From: Corynebacterium deserti GIMN1.010
Lineage (GTDB): Bacteria > Actinomycetota > Actinomycetes > Mycobacteriales > Mycobacteriaceae
Direction of reading: 5' to 3'
DNA length: 64,000 nt
Assembly: GCF_001277995.1 (NCBI RefSeq)
Contig: NZ_CP009220.1
Span: forward strand, 682,001-746,000
Shown here: positions 47,606-57,247 of the stretch, piece after piece
Layout: every line of letters begins with the position of its first letter
How positions within the stretch are numbered: the stretch's first letter is position 1
Notes under the pieces: generated by a model
The model's input: only the letters and a program-made list of their open reading frames with translations
What the model was told of the DNA's origin: nothing
Database searches by the model: none
Made by a program: the position numbers and the translations under genes

Positions 47606-49219
47606 TTACAGCGGAATGTTGCCGTGCTTCTTGGCGGGAACGTTGACAACTTTGCGGTCTAGAAGGCGAAGGCCTTCGAGGATTTGGCCGCGGGTTTCGG
47701 ATGGTGGGATAACGGCGTCGACAAGCCCGCGTTCGGCGGCGAGGTAGGGGTTGAGGTGGGATTCCTCGTATTGTGCCTCGTAGCCTTTCATCACTTCGGT
47801 GACGTCTTTGCCTTCGGTGGCTGCCTGTTTGAGTTCCTTGGCGTAGATGTCGCTGACTGCGCCGGAGGCGGCGAGGACGGCGATTTCTGCGGTTGGCCAG
47901 GCGTAGACGAGGTCTGCGCCCATGTCCTTGGAGCCCATGATGGAGTAGGCGGTGCCGATGGATTTGCGGGTGATGATGGTGATCTTGCCAACGGTTGCCT
48001 CAGCGTATGCGTAGACGAGCTTGGCGCCACGGCGGATGAGGCCGTTGAATTCTTGGGCGGTTCCTGGGAGGAATCCTGGGACGTCGACGAATTCTACGAT
48101 GGGGATGTTGAAGGCGTCGCAGGTGCGGATGAAGCGTGCTGCTTTTTCCATGGCCTTGATGTCTAGGCAGCCGGCCAGCTGGGTGGGCTGGTTGGCTACG
48201 ATGCCGACGGAGCGGCCTTCGATGCGTGCGAATCCGCAGAGGATGTTTTCGGCGTAGTCCTTTTGAATTTCAAAGAACTCAGCCTCATCTACTACGCGGG
48301 ACAAGATAGTGCGCATGTCGTAGGGCTGGTGGTTGGAGTCCGGGATGATGGAGTCCAGTTCGCGGTCGAGATCGGTGACGTTTTCCTGGATGGAGCCGGT
48401 GGTGATCTCAACTGGGGTGCGAGGTGCTTCTGCGCGGTTGTTGGATGGCAGGTAGCTAAGAAGCTCGCGAACCCAATCCAGCGCATCGGTTTCGTTGGCT
48501 GCAGAGTAGTGCGAGGTACCAGACGTTGCCATGTGGGTGGTTGCGCCACCGAGTTCTTCGGTGGTGACGTCGTCGCCGGTGACGGTCTTGATGATCTCCG
48601 GGGAGGTGACGTACATCTGGGAGGTGCCATTGACCATGACAAGGAAGTCGCTCAACGCGGGGGAGTACACGTTTCCACCGGCGGATTCGCCCATGACCAG
48701 GGAAATCTGTGGCACCAGGCCGGAGGCCTGGGTGTTGCGGTAGAACATCTTGGAGTACATGCCCAAGGAGACAATGCCTTCCTTGATGCGTGCGCCTGCG
48801 CCTTCATTGATGGCGATCAGTGGAACGCCGGTCTTGATAGCAAGATCCATAACCTTGACGATCTTCTCACCATTTACCTCACCCAGGGTGCCGTCAAACA
48901 CAGCGCCGTCCTGGGAGAAGATGCACACCTTGCGACCATCGATGGTGCCATAGCCAGTGACGACACCATCAGTTGCGGGGCGCTTGGCATCTAGACCAAA
49001 GTTCTTCGACCTGTGACGAGCCAAGGCATCAATTTCTACGAATGTGCCTTGGTCAAGCAGATACTCGATACGCTCACGGGCGGTTTTTTGTCCCGCTTCA
49101 TGAGCCTTTTCCACGGATTCTTGTCCCATGGGTGCCTGCGCCTCAGCAAGGCGGGAGCGAAGGTCGGAGAGTTTTCCAGCCGTTGTTGTGAGGTCAGGAG
49201 TCGAATTTGCTGCAGTCAT
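47606..49219 (-). CDS. accD2: Acyl-CoA carboxylase beta subunit AccD2 (DtsR2)
   Basis: A 537-residue carboxyltransferase. The two crotonase-like halves are visible: GAGARIKEG near residue 142 and [11 protein letters not shown] near 176 in the N half, GFLPGTAQE near 383 and [13 protein letters not shown] near 426 in the C half. AccD2 works with AccBC and AccE in carboxylating long acyl-CoA for mycolate condensation (C. glutamicum knowledge). Second of two tandem paralogs; the repeated sequence with accD1 spans their full length. Confidence 0.94.
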   Translation of the reverse strand: MTAANSTPDLTTTAGKLSDLRSRLAEAQAPMGQESVEKAHEAGQKTARERIEYLLDQGTFVEIDALARHRSKNFGLDAKRPATDGVVTGYGTIDGRKVCIFSQDGAVFDGTLGEVNGEKIVKVMDLAIKTGVPLIAINEGAGARIKEGIVSLGMYSKMFYRNTQASGLVPQISLVMGESAGGNVYSPALSDFLVMVNGTSQMYVTSPEIIKTVTGDDVTTEELGGATTHMATSGTSHYSAANETDALDWVRELLSYLPSNNRAEAPRTPVEITTGSIQENVTDLDRELDSIIPDSNHQPYDMRTILSRVVDEAEFFEIQKDYAENILCGFARIEGRSVGIVANQPTQLAGCLDIKAMEKAARFIRTCDAFNIPIVEFVDVPGFLPGTAQEFNGLIRRGAKLVYAYAEATVGKITIITRKSIGTAYSIMGSKDMGADLVYAWPTAEIAVLAASGAVSDIYAKELKQAATEGKDVTEVMKGYEAQYEESHLNPYLAAERGLVDAVIPPSETRGQILEGLRLLDRKVVNVPAKKHGNIPL

Positions 49220-49312
49220 GGTTTCTTAGTCTAAATCCTAAGGGTGGTTGGTGGACAATGCGCATGGGCAATCGCCTATCTTAATCGAGAATTGGGCGAT
49301 ATTTATTACATG

Positions 49313-49387
49313 GACAAGCGCGCTTGTCGACGCGACCCTTCACCCCACCTCCGCACGCAATCAGCGGGAGGTGGGGTAGCCGTTTTT
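49313..49387. other. Palindrome and hairpin between accD1 and accD2
   Basis: GACAAGCGCGCTTGTC at 49313-49328 is a perfect 16-bp palindrome overlapping the 12-mer GCTTGTCGACGC. A second stem, CCCCACCTCC at 49343-49352 with 49367-49376, lies right after the accD1 stop. Its T tract is on the plus strand, the wrong side for accD1, so it may serve as a processing or attenuation structure between the two minus-strand genes. Confidence 0.5.
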
Positions 49388-51019
49388 TTACAGCGGCATG
49401 TTGCCGTGCTTGCGAGCAGGGCGGGTGACGTTCTTGTGCTTGAGCAGGCGAAGGTTGCGCGCAATTTGGCCGCGGGTTTCGCTTGGCAGGATGACGGCGT
49501 CGATCAGGCCACGCTCTGCAGCGAGGTATGGGTTAAGCATGTGATCTTCGTACTCACGCTCGAAGGACTTAGCCAGAGCAACGGTGTCTAGGCCCTTGGC
49601 GTCGGCTGCCATGAGTTCCTTGCGGTAGATGAATCCGACTGCACCAGCAGCGCCCATGACGGCGATCTGTGCGGTTGGCCATGCAAGGTTGACGTCAGAA
49701 CCAAGGCCCTTGGAGCCCATCACGCAGTACGCTCCGCCGTAAGCCTTGCGCATGGTGACGGTGATCTTTGGCACGGTTGCCTCGCCGTATGCGTAGAGTA
49801 GCTTTGCGCCACGGCGCAAGATGCCGCCGTATTCCTGGCCCGCGCCGGGGAGGAAGCCGGGGACGTCGACAAGCATGACGATAGGGATGTTGAAGGCGTC
49901 GCAGGTGCGGACAAAGCGAGCTGCTTTCTCAGAGGAGTCGATGTCCAAGCAGCCAGCGAACTGGGTGGGCTGGTTTGCTACGAAGCCGACGGACTGGCCT
50001 TCGATGCGACCGAAGGCGATGACAACGTTTTCTGCGCGGTCTGCCTGGATTTCCAGGTACTCGCCGTCGTCGGTGAGGCACTGGATGACATCGCGGACGT
50101 CATAAGGCACGGTCGCGGAGTCTGGGATGATCTCGTCGAGCTTGAGGTCATCGGCGGTGATGTTGTCCTCGATGCCGCCTTCTTCTTCGTCGAAGTCTTC
50201 AGCAGGTGCGAAGGAGCGGTTGTTGGATGGCAGGAAGGAGATGAGGTCCTGAACCCAATCCAGTGCTTCTTCGTCGGTCTGTGCGGTGTAGTGGGAGTTA
50301 CCAGCGGTGACCATGTGGGTGGTTGCGCCGCCGAGCTCTTCCTGGGTGATTTCTTCGCCGGTGACGGTCTTGATCACGTCTGGGCCGGTGACGAACATCT
50401 TGGAGGACTTGTCCACCATGACAACGAAGTCGGTAAGTGCTGGGCCGTATGCGTTACCGCCGGCGCAAGCACCCATGATGACGGAGATCTGTGGGATAAC
50501 ACCAGAGGCTTGGATGTTTTGGTAGAAGGTCTGGGAGATGTAGTCCAGGGAGACAGCGCCGTCCTGGATACGTGCACCCGCACCTTCGTACAGGCCGATC
50601 AGTGGGCGGCCGGTATCAATAGCCAGCTCCATGATCTTGATCATCTTTTCGCCATAAACCTCACCGAGTGCGCCACCAAAGACGGTGCCGTCCTGGGAGA
50701 AGATGCAGACCTCGCGGCCGTCGATGGTGCCCCAGCCGGTGACGATGCCGTCGGTTGCTGGGCGCTTGCTGCCCAGGCCGAAAGCGGTGGTGCGGTGGCG
50801 GGCGAGCTGATCGGTTTCGATGAAGGAGCCTTCATCGAGGAGGTAATCCAGACGCTCACGGGCAGTGAGGCGGCCAGCAGCGTGGACCTTCTCTACTGCC
50901 TTTTCGCCCATGGGGAAGTGAGCTTCCGCGCGACGAGCCTTAAGATCGGCAATCTTGCCGGCAGTGGTGTTGATGTCTGGAAGGTTGGCGACGTCAATCA
51001 AAGGTGAGGAAATGGTCAT
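49388..51019 (-). CDS. accD1: Acetyl-CoA carboxylase beta subunit AccD1 (DtsR1)
   Basis: A 543-residue carboxyltransferase that with AccBC forms the acetyl-CoA carboxylase making malonyl-CoA. Landmarks: GAGARIQDG near residue 146, [11 protein letters not shown] near 181, [12 protein letters not shown] near 390 and [13 protein letters not shown] near 433, plus an acidic insertion (DFDEEEGG near 278) not found in AccD2. In C. glutamicum dtsR1 is linked to detergent sensitivity and glutamate overproduction. A GlxR-like site lies 50 bp upstream. Divergent from birA. Confidence 0.97.
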   Translation of the reverse strand: MTISSPLIDVANLPDINTTAGKIADLKARRAEAHFPMGEKAVEKVHAAGRLTARERLDYLLDEGSFIETDQLARHRTTAFGLGSKRPATDGIVTGWGTIDGREVCIFSQDGTVFGGALGEVYGEKMIKIMELAIDTGRPLIGLYEGAGARIQDGAVSLDYISQTFYQNIQASGVIPQISVIMGACAGGNAYGPALTDFVVMVDKSSKMFVTGPDVIKTVTGEEITQEELGGATTHMVTAGNSHYTAQTDEEALDWVQDLISFLPSNNRSFAPAEDFDEEEGGIEDNITADDLKLDEIIPDSATVPYDVRDVIQCLTDDGEYLEIQADRAENVVIAFGRIEGQSVGFVANQPTQFAGCLDIDSSEKAARFVRTCDAFNIPIVMLVDVPGFLPGAGQEYGGILRRGAKLLYAYGEATVPKITVTMRKAYGGAYCVMGSKGLGSDVNLAWPTAQIAVMGAAGAVGFIYRKELMAADAKGLDTVALAKSFEREYEDHMLNPYLAAERGLIDAVILPSETRGQIARNLRLLKHKNVTRPARKHGNMPL

Positions 51020-51068
51020 GTTTTGGAATCGTAGCCGTAGTCGAGGGTAGCGTCCACAATCAATTACT

Positions 51069-51084
51069 GGTGATTTGCATCACA
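51069..51084. promoter_or_regulatory. GlxR/CRP-like site between accD1 and birA
   Basis: GGTGATTTGCATCACA agrees with TGTGANNNNNNTCACA except for the first base. It lies 50 bp upstream of accD1 and about 100 bp before birA. Confidence 0.5.
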
Positions 51085-51141
51085 AATCGGGTTGGTGCTG
51101 CTTAAACGTAGTTTTTAAGGCTAAAACTTTTCGGGCGTGTC

Positions 51142-51166
51142 GCGTCAAAAAAGCGCTTTTCGACGC
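51142..51166. repeat. Near-perfect palindrome GCGTCaAAAAAGCGCTTTTcGACGC
   Basis: A 25-base dyad around AAGCGCTT, 22 bp before the birA start. It contains a copy of the 12-mer GCTTTTCGACGC and resembles the half-palindrome at 2248-2261. Confidence 0.55.
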
Positions 51167-51187
51167 AACCCCACTACATTGGCGTTC

Positions 51188-51997
51188 ATGAACTTTAGCC
51201 CCACACCGTCCCGTGCCCCCCTCGATAACGAGCGCCTGCAGAAGGAACTCGTGGATAATGGCCCCTTTTCCCAGGTTGTTTACAAGGAAGTGACGGGATC
51301 CACCAACGCCGACCTCCTTGACCTTGCTGGCCGAGGCGCGCCTGATTGGACTATTGCCACTGTGGAGCGCCAAGACAGAGGCCGTGGCCGATTGGGTAGG
51401 CCATGGAGGGCTCCTCAAGGTGCGCAGTCCATTTTCTCAGTGTTGTTCCGCGTATCAGAGGCGGAGCTGGACAAGATTGGCACCATCCCCTTGGCATGTG
51501 GGTTGGCGATGATGGATACTCTGCGTGAGCTTGAAGTGTCTGGCGCTGGCCTGAAGTGGCCCAACGACGTGCTCATCAACGGCAAGAAGCTCTGCGGCAT
51601 TCTCGTGGAAGCAACCGGTTTTGACTCCCAACCCGCCGTGGTGATCGGCATGGGCACCAACATCAGCTTGACGGTTGACGAGCTTCCCGTGCCCCATGCG
51701 ACCTCTATCGCGCTGGAAGGTGTTGAAATCGACAGAACTTCTTTCCTTATTACTGTCCTCACACATCTGCGCACCCGCCTTGAGCAATGGCAGGGCGGTG
51801 ACATCGCCTGGCTCGATGACTACCGAGCCGTCTGCACCAGTATTGGCCAGGATGTTCGAGTCATCCTGCCCGGCGACAACGAACTTCTGGGCAAGGCGAT
51901 CGGCGTTGATTCTGGTGGGCACATCCGCGTCCAAGACGCCACAGGCCACGTGCACACCCTCAACGCCGGTGAAATTACCCACCTGAGACTGCAGTAG
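51188..51997 (+). CDS. birA: Biotin-[acetyl-CoA-carboxylase] ligase
   Basis: A 269-residue ligase attaching biotin to AccBC and pyruvate carboxylase, both encoded in this window. The biotinyl-AMP loop GRGRLGRPW near residue 65 and KWPNDVLINGKKLCGIL near 123 are intact, followed by a small SH3-like C-terminal domain. There is no N-terminal DNA-binding domain, so it is a group I enzyme and not a biotin repressor. The ATG at 51188 is preferred over an in-frame codon 17 residues upstream; the message may be leaderless (TACATT about 10 bases before it). Confidence 0.95.
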   Translation: MNFSPTPSRAPLDNERLQKELVDNGPFSQVVYKEVTGSTNADLLDLAGRGAPDWTIATVERQDRGRGRLGRPWRAPQGAQSIFSVLFRVSEAELDKIGTIPLACGLAMMDTLRELEVSGAGLKWPNDVLINGKKLCGILVEATGFDSQPAVVIGMGTNISLTVDELPVPHATSIALEGVEIDRTSFLITVLTHLRTRLEQWQGGDIAWLDDYRAVCTSIGQDVRVILPGDNELLGKAIGVDSGGHIRVQDATGHVHTLNAGEITHLRLQ

Positions 51998-52007
51998 GGT
52001 GTAAGCC

Positions 52008-52499
52008 ATGCAGGGGAACAGGTTGGATAGGCATGTGGCACAAGAAGATCGGATCCACGTTGATCTGACCTCGCCACTGTCTGCCATGCTCTTTCCCATC
52101 CTTGAGCTCATTGTGATCACCGGAATCTGCTGGATGGGCATCGGCTTTCTGGACCAACTCCCAGGCCTGGACGGCACCAACCCGGCCGATGCCTTTCCCG
52201 AGGGAACCCGCAACCTCATCGTGCTCATCTGGGCAGTACTTGCTGCCTGGCGATTCGGCCTCCCGCTGATCCGTCAGCGCCGCTTCCGTGTGATTCTTAG
52301 CGACCGCAAACTCCTTATCCGCCGCGCAGGACTTCGCACCGGCTGGGATTCCATTCCACTTAGCTATGTTCAACGCGTACAGCGTCGCCGAAATTCGCTG
52401 ATCATCAATGTTGGCGGACATCACCGCCCCTACGTGATCAACCAGGTGCCTAAAGCCCGCAAGGTGGAGGCAATGTTGAAAGACTTGCAGTATTGGTGA
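52008..52499 (+). CDS. PH-domain (bPH2) membrane protein
   Basis: A 163-residue protein with two membrane helices (about 27-47 and 67-86) followed by a bacterial PH-like domain (RQRRFRVILSDRKLLIRRAGLRTGWDSIPLSYVQRVQ). This bPH2 arrangement is common in actinobacterial membrane proteins of unknown role. It sits 10 bp after birA and just before purK. Confidence 0.82.
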   Translation: MQGNRLDRHVAQEDRIHVDLTSPLSAMLFPILELIVITGICWMGIGFLDQLPGLDGTNPADAFPEGTRNLIVLIWAVLAAWRFGLPLIRQRRFRVILSDRKLLIRRAGLRTGWDSIPLSYVQRVQRRRNSLIINVGGHHRPYVINQVPKARKVEAMLKDLQYW

Positions 52500-52545
52500 T
52501 CGCGTATTGGTTATTGTGTGTGGCCAGAAACTATAGTTAGAGCCT

Positions 52546-53772
52546 GTGACTTCTGAATCTGCCAATACCTCTGGAAACCCTGCTGCTCATGCCCCAGGCA
52601 TGCCCGTTGTTGCCGTCATCGGTGACGGCCAGTTAGCCCGTATGATGCAGACCGCCGCGATTGAGCTCGGCCAATCCCTCCGCGTTCTTGCAGGTGCGGA
52701 GGATTCCTCTGCAGCGCAGGTTGCAGCTGACGTAGTCCTTGGCGATTACACCAACATCGACGATCTTCACCGCGCCATCGAAGGTGCCGACGTGATGACC
52801 TTTGATCACGAGCACGTTCCCACCGAGCACCTGCACCAACTCATCGCCGAAGGCGTCAACGTTCAACCCGGCCCCGACGCCCTAGTCAACGCCCAAGACA
52901 AGCTGGTCATGCGCAAGCGACTGCGTGAACTCGGTGCTCCCGTTCCACCATTTGCAGCTATCGAATCCGTCGAGGACGCAGAAGGCTTTTTTGATGCTGT
53001 CAACGGCCAGGTGTGCCTCAAAGCGCGTCGTGGAGGATATGACGGCAAGGGCGTCTGGTTCCCGGACACCAAGGAAGACCTAGCGCAGTTAGTGGGGGAG
53101 TTACTTGAGGCAGGAACTTCGCTGATGGCCGAGAAGAAGGTCGCCTTGAGCCGAGAGCTGTCCGCCATGGTTGCGCGCACTCCATCGGGTGAAACCAAAG
53201 CATGGCCAGTAGTGGAATCTGTGCAGGAAAACGGCGTGTGTGCTCAGGCGATTGCGCCAGCTCCATCACTGTCAGCTGAACTACAAGAATCTACTCGTGG
53301 CCTCGCGCAGCGCATCGCCACCGAGCTGGGTGTTACTGGCGTGTTGGCAGTGGAACTTTTTGAAACCCGCGACGACAATGGCCAGCCAGAGATCTTTGTC
53401 AACGAGCTAGCGATGCGTCCCCACAACACCGGGCACTGGACCCAAGATGGCTGCGTGACCAGCCAGTTTGAACAGCACTTGCGTGCCGTACTGGATTACC
53501 CATTGGGATCCACCGAGACTCTCGCTGAGGTCACCGTGATGGGCAACGTACTTGGCGCCGATGTCGATCCTGGCATGCCCATGGCAACCCGCATGGCTGA
53601 AGTGTGGCGCAAGTACCCAGAAGCCAAGATTCACCTCTACGGCAAGGGACACCGCCCGGGCCGCAAGATCGGTCACGTGAATATGGTTGGCTCTGATGTG
53701 GAAGCAACCCGCGAAGCAGCGTTGGCGTCTGCTTACTTCCTCGTGCACGCGGAGTGGCCTGCGGAGGGGTAA
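52546..53772 (+). CDS. purK: N5-carboxyaminoimidazole ribonucleotide synthase
   Basis: A 408-residue ATP-grasp enzyme converting AIR, bicarbonate and ATP to N5-CAIR in purine synthesis. It shows VIGDGQLARMMQTAA near residue 25, KARRGGYDGKG near 161 and EIFVNELAMRPHNTGHWTQDG near 285, all family hallmarks. GTG start with TATAGT about 10 bases upstream suggests leaderless translation. Its partner PurE is encoded 9 kb further on, past the aromatic cluster and kup. Confidence 0.97.
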   Translation: MTSESANTSGNPAAHAPGMPVVAVIGDGQLARMMQTAAIELGQSLRVLAGAEDSSAAQVAADVVLGDYTNIDDLHRAIEGADVMTFDHEHVPTEHLHQLIAEGVNVQPGPDALVNAQDKLVMRKRLRELGAPVPPFAAIESVEDAEGFFDAVNGQVCLKARRGGYDGKGVWFPDTKEDLAQLVGELLEAGTSLMAEKKVALSRELSAMVARTPSGETKAWPVVESVQENGVCAQAIAPAPSLSAELQESTRGLAQRIATELGVTGVLAVELFETRDDNGQPEIFVNELAMRPHNTGHWTQDGCVTSQFEQHLRAVLDYPLGSTETLAEVTVMGNVLGADVDPGMPMATRMAEVWRKYPEAKIHLYGKGHRPGRKIGHVNMVGSDVEATREAALASAYFLVHAEWPAEG

Positions 53773-53779
53773 CAACTTT

Positions 53780-53812
53780 GTAATCCCCTTCGAGCGGGGA
53801 ATTACTTTCCTG
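53780..53812 (+). terminator. Intrinsic terminator of purK
   Basis: GTAATCCCC at 53780 on pairs with GGGGAATTAC ending at 53805, one bulge, 7-base loop, tail CTTTCC. The stretch 53813-53993 shows no gene. Confidence 0.7.
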
Positions 53813-53993
53813 CACATAATCGGTTGGAGTCAAAGGTGAAGTGTTGGTACCAGTCTGCCTAGCTGTTCCGATTTCTCCTTCGAACAGACTGGCAAATTGT
53901 GTAGGAGACGTGGGTTGTAAGAGGTTTGGCATTGTTGTGCCGGAGTGCGACAGCGAAGTGTCTGGTTCGGCACCGACAAGTTTAAAGATGTAG

Positions 53994-54272
53994 ATCAAGG
54001 ATTGGGATCGGAAACACCACGACTGGCTTGTTCCCAGCAACACAAATTGTCAGTGCAGAAAATCCTTAGTTGGTTCGTATAACCCGGACTGGGCAATTGT
54101 GAAGCACGAAGACGGCGAGGATCGAATTTACATGATTCGAGAGACCAAGAGCACTGCTGATCCGCGACTACTGCGGCCCGACGAACGTGCAAAGATTACG
54201 TCTGCTCAGGGGCACTTCAAAGCGATTGGTGTTGATTACGCCAAGTCCTCACCTGATAGGTGGGAAATCTAA
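53994..54272 (+). pseudogene. res: Remnant of type III restriction enzyme R subunit (C-terminal end)
   Basis: An open frame of about 92 codons with no start reads ...SLVGSYNPDWAIVKHEDGE, then RIYMIRETKSTADPRLLR, PDERAKITSAQGHFKAIGVDYA and SPDRWEI stop. This is the C-terminal PD-(D/E)xK nuclease domain of type III Res proteins: YNPDWAIV...RETK is its catalytic core, and the KI...HF...Y pattern follows. The helicase part and the Mod subunit are absent, so it is a dead fragment. The end overlaps the lysR stop. Confidence 0.75.
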
Positions 54273-55195
54273 ACCCCCGGATGTAGCTCCTCCAACGCAT
54301 CCAAAAACCGCTGTGTTGCTGGCGTTATCGTACGTTTTTTATTCCAAAACGCCAGCAGCATGAGAGGTTCAATGTTGTTGGTAAGGGGATAAATCGATAC
54401 GCCACGCGGGGCGATCGTTTCGGTGATCTCGGGAACCACGGCGATACCTGCTTCTGACGCCACCAATGGCAACACCGTCTGAAGAGTTGCTACCTCAATC
54501 ACGCTCGTCGGAAAGCTCCCTGGAACCGCAGCCCACTCCCGTTCCAGAATCTCCGGCAAGCCCTCAAACCACACGTTGGCAACAGGAATCAACCACGGAT
54601 AATCCGATAACTCCGACAAGCCCACCGAATCAGAATGAGACCCCACCCCCAAATCCCAGCTACTCGGCGCTGCCACAGCCAGCGGCAAAACTTTGATCAC
54701 CCGCACGTCGAAAGTCGCAGCGTGGCGGGCTTTAAATGCTGTCGGATTGGAGTTCGGGATGATGCCAATGTCGGCGTTGCCCTGGTAGACGTTTTCAATG
54801 CTTTGGGTGGGGTCGGGGTCGTAGATGGTGATCTCCAACGTCGGCGCATCCCGGCGTACATGATTGATTAAATCCGCCAGCCCTGACCAGTTGTATTCCG
54901 GTGCTACTGACAATCGGACAGAGCCAGCGGTGCCGTCTCGAAGCGATGCCACCGCATCCTTGGCCTGGTGTAATTGTTCATCGACGTTCTTACTGGTCTC
55001 ATACACAATCTCGCCCTCAGGGGTAAGTGAGACTCCATGATGTTCTCGTTTGAGCAGGGTCGCGCCGAAGCTTTTTTCCAACTCGCGTACGGCAAGGCTG
55101 AGGGAGGGTTGGGTCATGTGCAGAGCTTTCGCGGCGGCGGAAAATGAGCGATTGTCCACGACGGCACGGAAATAGCGCAGCTGACGGTAGTCCAT
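54269..55195 (-). CDS. LysR-type transcriptional regulator of the aromatic cluster
   Basis: A 308-residue regulator. Winged HTH at residues 1-60 (LRYFRAVVDNRSFSAAAKALHMTQPSLSLAVRELEKSFGATLL), effector domain about 90-300. It is divergent from the maleylacetate reductase gene across 101 bp, the usual LysR arrangement, and probably activates it in response to a ring metabolite. A TCACTA-G-TAGTGA palindrome lies in the gap. Confidence 0.92.
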   Translation of the reverse strand: MDYRQLRYFRAVVDNRSFSAAAKALHMTQPSLSLAVRELEKSFGATLLKREHHGVSLTPEGEIVYETSKNVDEQLHQAKDAVASLRDGTAGSVRLSVAPEYNWSGLADLINHVRRDAPTLEITIYDPDPTQSIENVYQGNADIGIIPNSNPTAFKARHAATFDVRVIKVLPLAVAAPSSWDLGVGSHSDSVGLSELSDYPWLIPVANVWFEGLPEILEREWAAVPGSFPTSVIEVATLQTVLPLVASEAGIAVVPEITETIAPRGVSIYPLTNNIEPLMLLAFWNKKRTITPATQRFLDALEELHPGV

Positions 55196-55258
55196 ATGTA
55201 AAATTTATACCCCTGTCTAAAAACTAGTATTCGTTTTATACTTTCAGTGTGGTTAGTG

Positions 55259-55271
55259 TCACTAGTAGTGA
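55259..55271. promoter_or_regulatory. Palindrome in the lysR / maleylacetate reductase gap
   Basis: TCACTAGTAGTGA, six-base arms around a central G, 26 bp before the maleylacetate reductase start. ATAC...GTAT elements nearer lysR (55207-55230) resemble the T-N11-A half-sites of LysR binding. Candidate operator. Confidence 0.4.
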
Positions 55272-55296
55272 TCTGAACAACAGAGAGGGAAAGCGC

Positions 55297-56343
55297 GTGA
55301 CACAGCTCAAATTCAACCACCATCTCCTCCAGCAAGAGGTTCGTTTTGGCACTGGCGATGCTGCGAAGAACGTGAAAGAGGCAGTAGAAGCCCTTGGTGC
55401 GACACGGCCGTTTCTCATCGCATCGGAGCGTGAGGAAGAGCTTGCTCAAAAGGTAACTAATGGCCTTGAGCTTGCAGCCGAGTTCAATGATGTTGTCATG
55501 CACGTGCCGGTGGAAAAGGCTGAGGAAGCGCGAAAAGCTGCAGCTGACGCACAGGCTGATGTGCTTATCTCCATTGGCGGTGGCTCCACCACGGGCCTGG
55601 CAAAGGCCGTTGCGCTGACCAGCGGTTTGCCCATCATCGCGGTGCCCACCACCTATGCGGGATCTGAGGCGACCGCGGTGTGGGGCATGACGGAGAACCG
55701 CACAAAGACCACGGGCACCGATCCACAAGTGCTGCCCAAGGTGGTGGTTTATGATTCGGAGCTGCTGTCCACCCTTCCCAACGACATGACAATTGCGTCG
55801 GGACTTAATGCGATGGCTCACTGCGTCGATACGCTTTGGGCGCCGAAGGCTGATCCCATTAACCGTTCCCACGCGCTTGAGGGCGCGCGCCTGCTTCGTG
55901 ACGGCCTGGCCGAGCTGCAGGAGACCGGCAGCACGCAGGCGCGTGAAAAAACCCTGGCCGGCTGCTACCTTGCGGCGCTCAGCTTCTCCTCGGCCGGGTC
56001 CGGTCTGCATCACAAAATCTGCCACGTCCTCGGCGGCACGTTCAACCTGCCGCACGCCGAAACCCACGCCATCGTCTTGCCCAACGTCTTGCGGTTCAAC
56101 GCCGCGGCGGGGGAGCGCGCCCACGTTGATCGCTTGGCTGAGGTTTTTGGCACCGATGACGCGGTCACGGGCTTAGAAGCGCTTTACGACGCGATCGGCG
56201 CCCCACGCCACCTGGCCGCCATCGGGTTTAGGGAGGCCGACATCCCTGAGGCGGTCGAGCGCATCGTCGCGGCCGCACCGAAGGACAACCCGGTGAAAGT
56301 TACCGCAGAAAACATCACTGAACTGCTGAAAAACGCCCTCTGA
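55297..56343 (+). CDS. Maleylacetate reductase
   Basis: A 348-residue iron-type alcohol dehydrogenase family member that reduces maleylacetate to 3-oxoadipate with NAD(P)H. Family blocks: SIGGGSTTGLAKAVAL near residue 92, VPTTYAGSEATAVWG near 116, MTIASGLNAMAHCVD near 165 and HHKICHVLGGTFNLPHAETHAI near 235 (metal-type His residues). GTG start at 55297 has GAGGGAAAG upstream. First gene of the catabolic operon, feeding the product of the next enzyme into the 3-oxoadipate pathway. Confidence 0.93.
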   Translation: MTQLKFNHHLLQQEVRFGTGDAAKNVKEAVEALGATRPFLIASEREEELAQKVTNGLELAAEFNDVVMHVPVEKAEEARKAAADAQADVLISIGGGSTTGLAKAVALTSGLPIIAVPTTYAGSEATAVWGMTENRTKTTGTDPQVLPKVVVYDSELLSTLPNDMTIASGLNAMAHCVDTLWAPKADPINRSHALEGARLLRDGLAELQETGSTQAREKTLAGCYLAALSFSSAGSGLHHKICHVLGGTFNLPHAETHAIVLPNVLRFNAAAGERAHVDRLAEVFGTDDAVTGLEALYDAIGAPRHLAAIGFREADIPEAVERIVAAAPKDNPVKVTAENITELLKNAL

Positions 56344-56361
56344 ACGCACAAAGGAATAAAA

Positions 56362-57234
56362 ATGGATCAACAAGCCATCGAACAAGACGTCACCGAGCGC
56401 GTCCTCGCATCATTTGAAAACACCAAGGACCCACGCCTCAAAGAAATCATGCGGTCACTGACCACGCACCTGCATGCGTTCATCCGCGATGTCCGCCTCA
56501 CCGAAGCTGAGTGGGATAGAGCGATCGCTTTTCTCACGGGCTGTGGCCACATCACCGACGACAAGCGCCAGGAATTTGTCCTGCTGTCCGATGTTCTCGG
56601 CGCATCGATGTTGACCATCGCCGTCAACAACGAGGCCTACGGCGACGCCACCGAAGCCACCGTCTTTGGACCATTCTTTGTGGAGGAAGCCCCCGAAATC
56701 CAGTACGGCGGGGACATCTCCGGTGGCATGTCCGGACAGCCTTGCTGGGTCGAAGGCACCGTCACCGATACTGAGGGAAACCCTGTTGCCAACGCGCGCG
56801 TCGATGTGTGGGAAGCCGACGATGACGGCTTTTACGACGTTCAATATGAAGGCCAGGAGATTGCCGGTCGCGCGTGGCTGCGTACCGATGCCGACGGCCG
56901 CTACGGATTCTGGGCGCTTACACCCACCCCTTATCCCATCCCACACGATGGTCCCGTAGGCAACATGCTGCAGGCCACCGGCCGATCACCAGTGCGCTGC
57001 GCCCACCTGCACTTCATGGTTGACGCGCCGGGTCTGCGCCGCCTGGTCACCCACATCTTCGTTGAGGGCGACCCACAGCTAGAGATCGGTGACTCCGTCT
57101 TTGGCGTCAAAGATTCGCTGATTAAGAAATTTGAGCAGCAAAACGCCTCCACCCCAACCCCAGACGGTCGCGTGCTTGATCGTGATTGGTCGCGCACAAC
57201 CTTTGATATCGTGCTCGCCCCAGAAAACGCATAA
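56362..57234 (+). CDS. Hydroxyquinol 1,2-dioxygenase (intradiol)
   Basis: A 290-residue Fe(III) dioxygenase cleaving 1,2,4-trihydroxybenzene to maleylacetate. The N-terminal helical dimerisation domain (about 20-95) precedes the catalytic barrel. Iron ligands are expected at Tyr in [16 protein letters not shown] (two Tyr) and at His in RCAHLHFMV (two His). [13 protein letters not shown] near residue 94 is typical of hydroxyquinol over catechol enzymes. 18 bp after the reductase gene; AAAGGAATAAAA upstream of the ATG. Confidence 0.93.
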   Translation: MDQQAIEQDVTERVLASFENTKDPRLKEIMRSLTTHLHAFIRDVRLTEAEWDRAIAFLTGCGHITDDKRQEFVLLSDVLGASMLTIAVNNEAYGDATEATVFGPFFVEEAPEIQYGGDISGGMSGQPCWVEGTVTDTEGNPVANARVDVWEADDDGFYDVQYEGQEIAGRAWLRTDADGRYGFWALTPTPYPIPHDGPVGNMLQATGRSPVRCAHLHFMVDAPGLRRLVTHIFVEGDPQLEIGDSVFGVKDSLIKKFEQQNASTPTPDGRVLDRDWSRTTFDIVLAPENA

Positions 57235-57247
57235 AACGGAGACGACA

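Noticed and set aside
53531..54043. 170-codon minus-strand frame overlapping the purK end
   Set aside because: Runs antisense into purK, no ribosome site and no recognised family.
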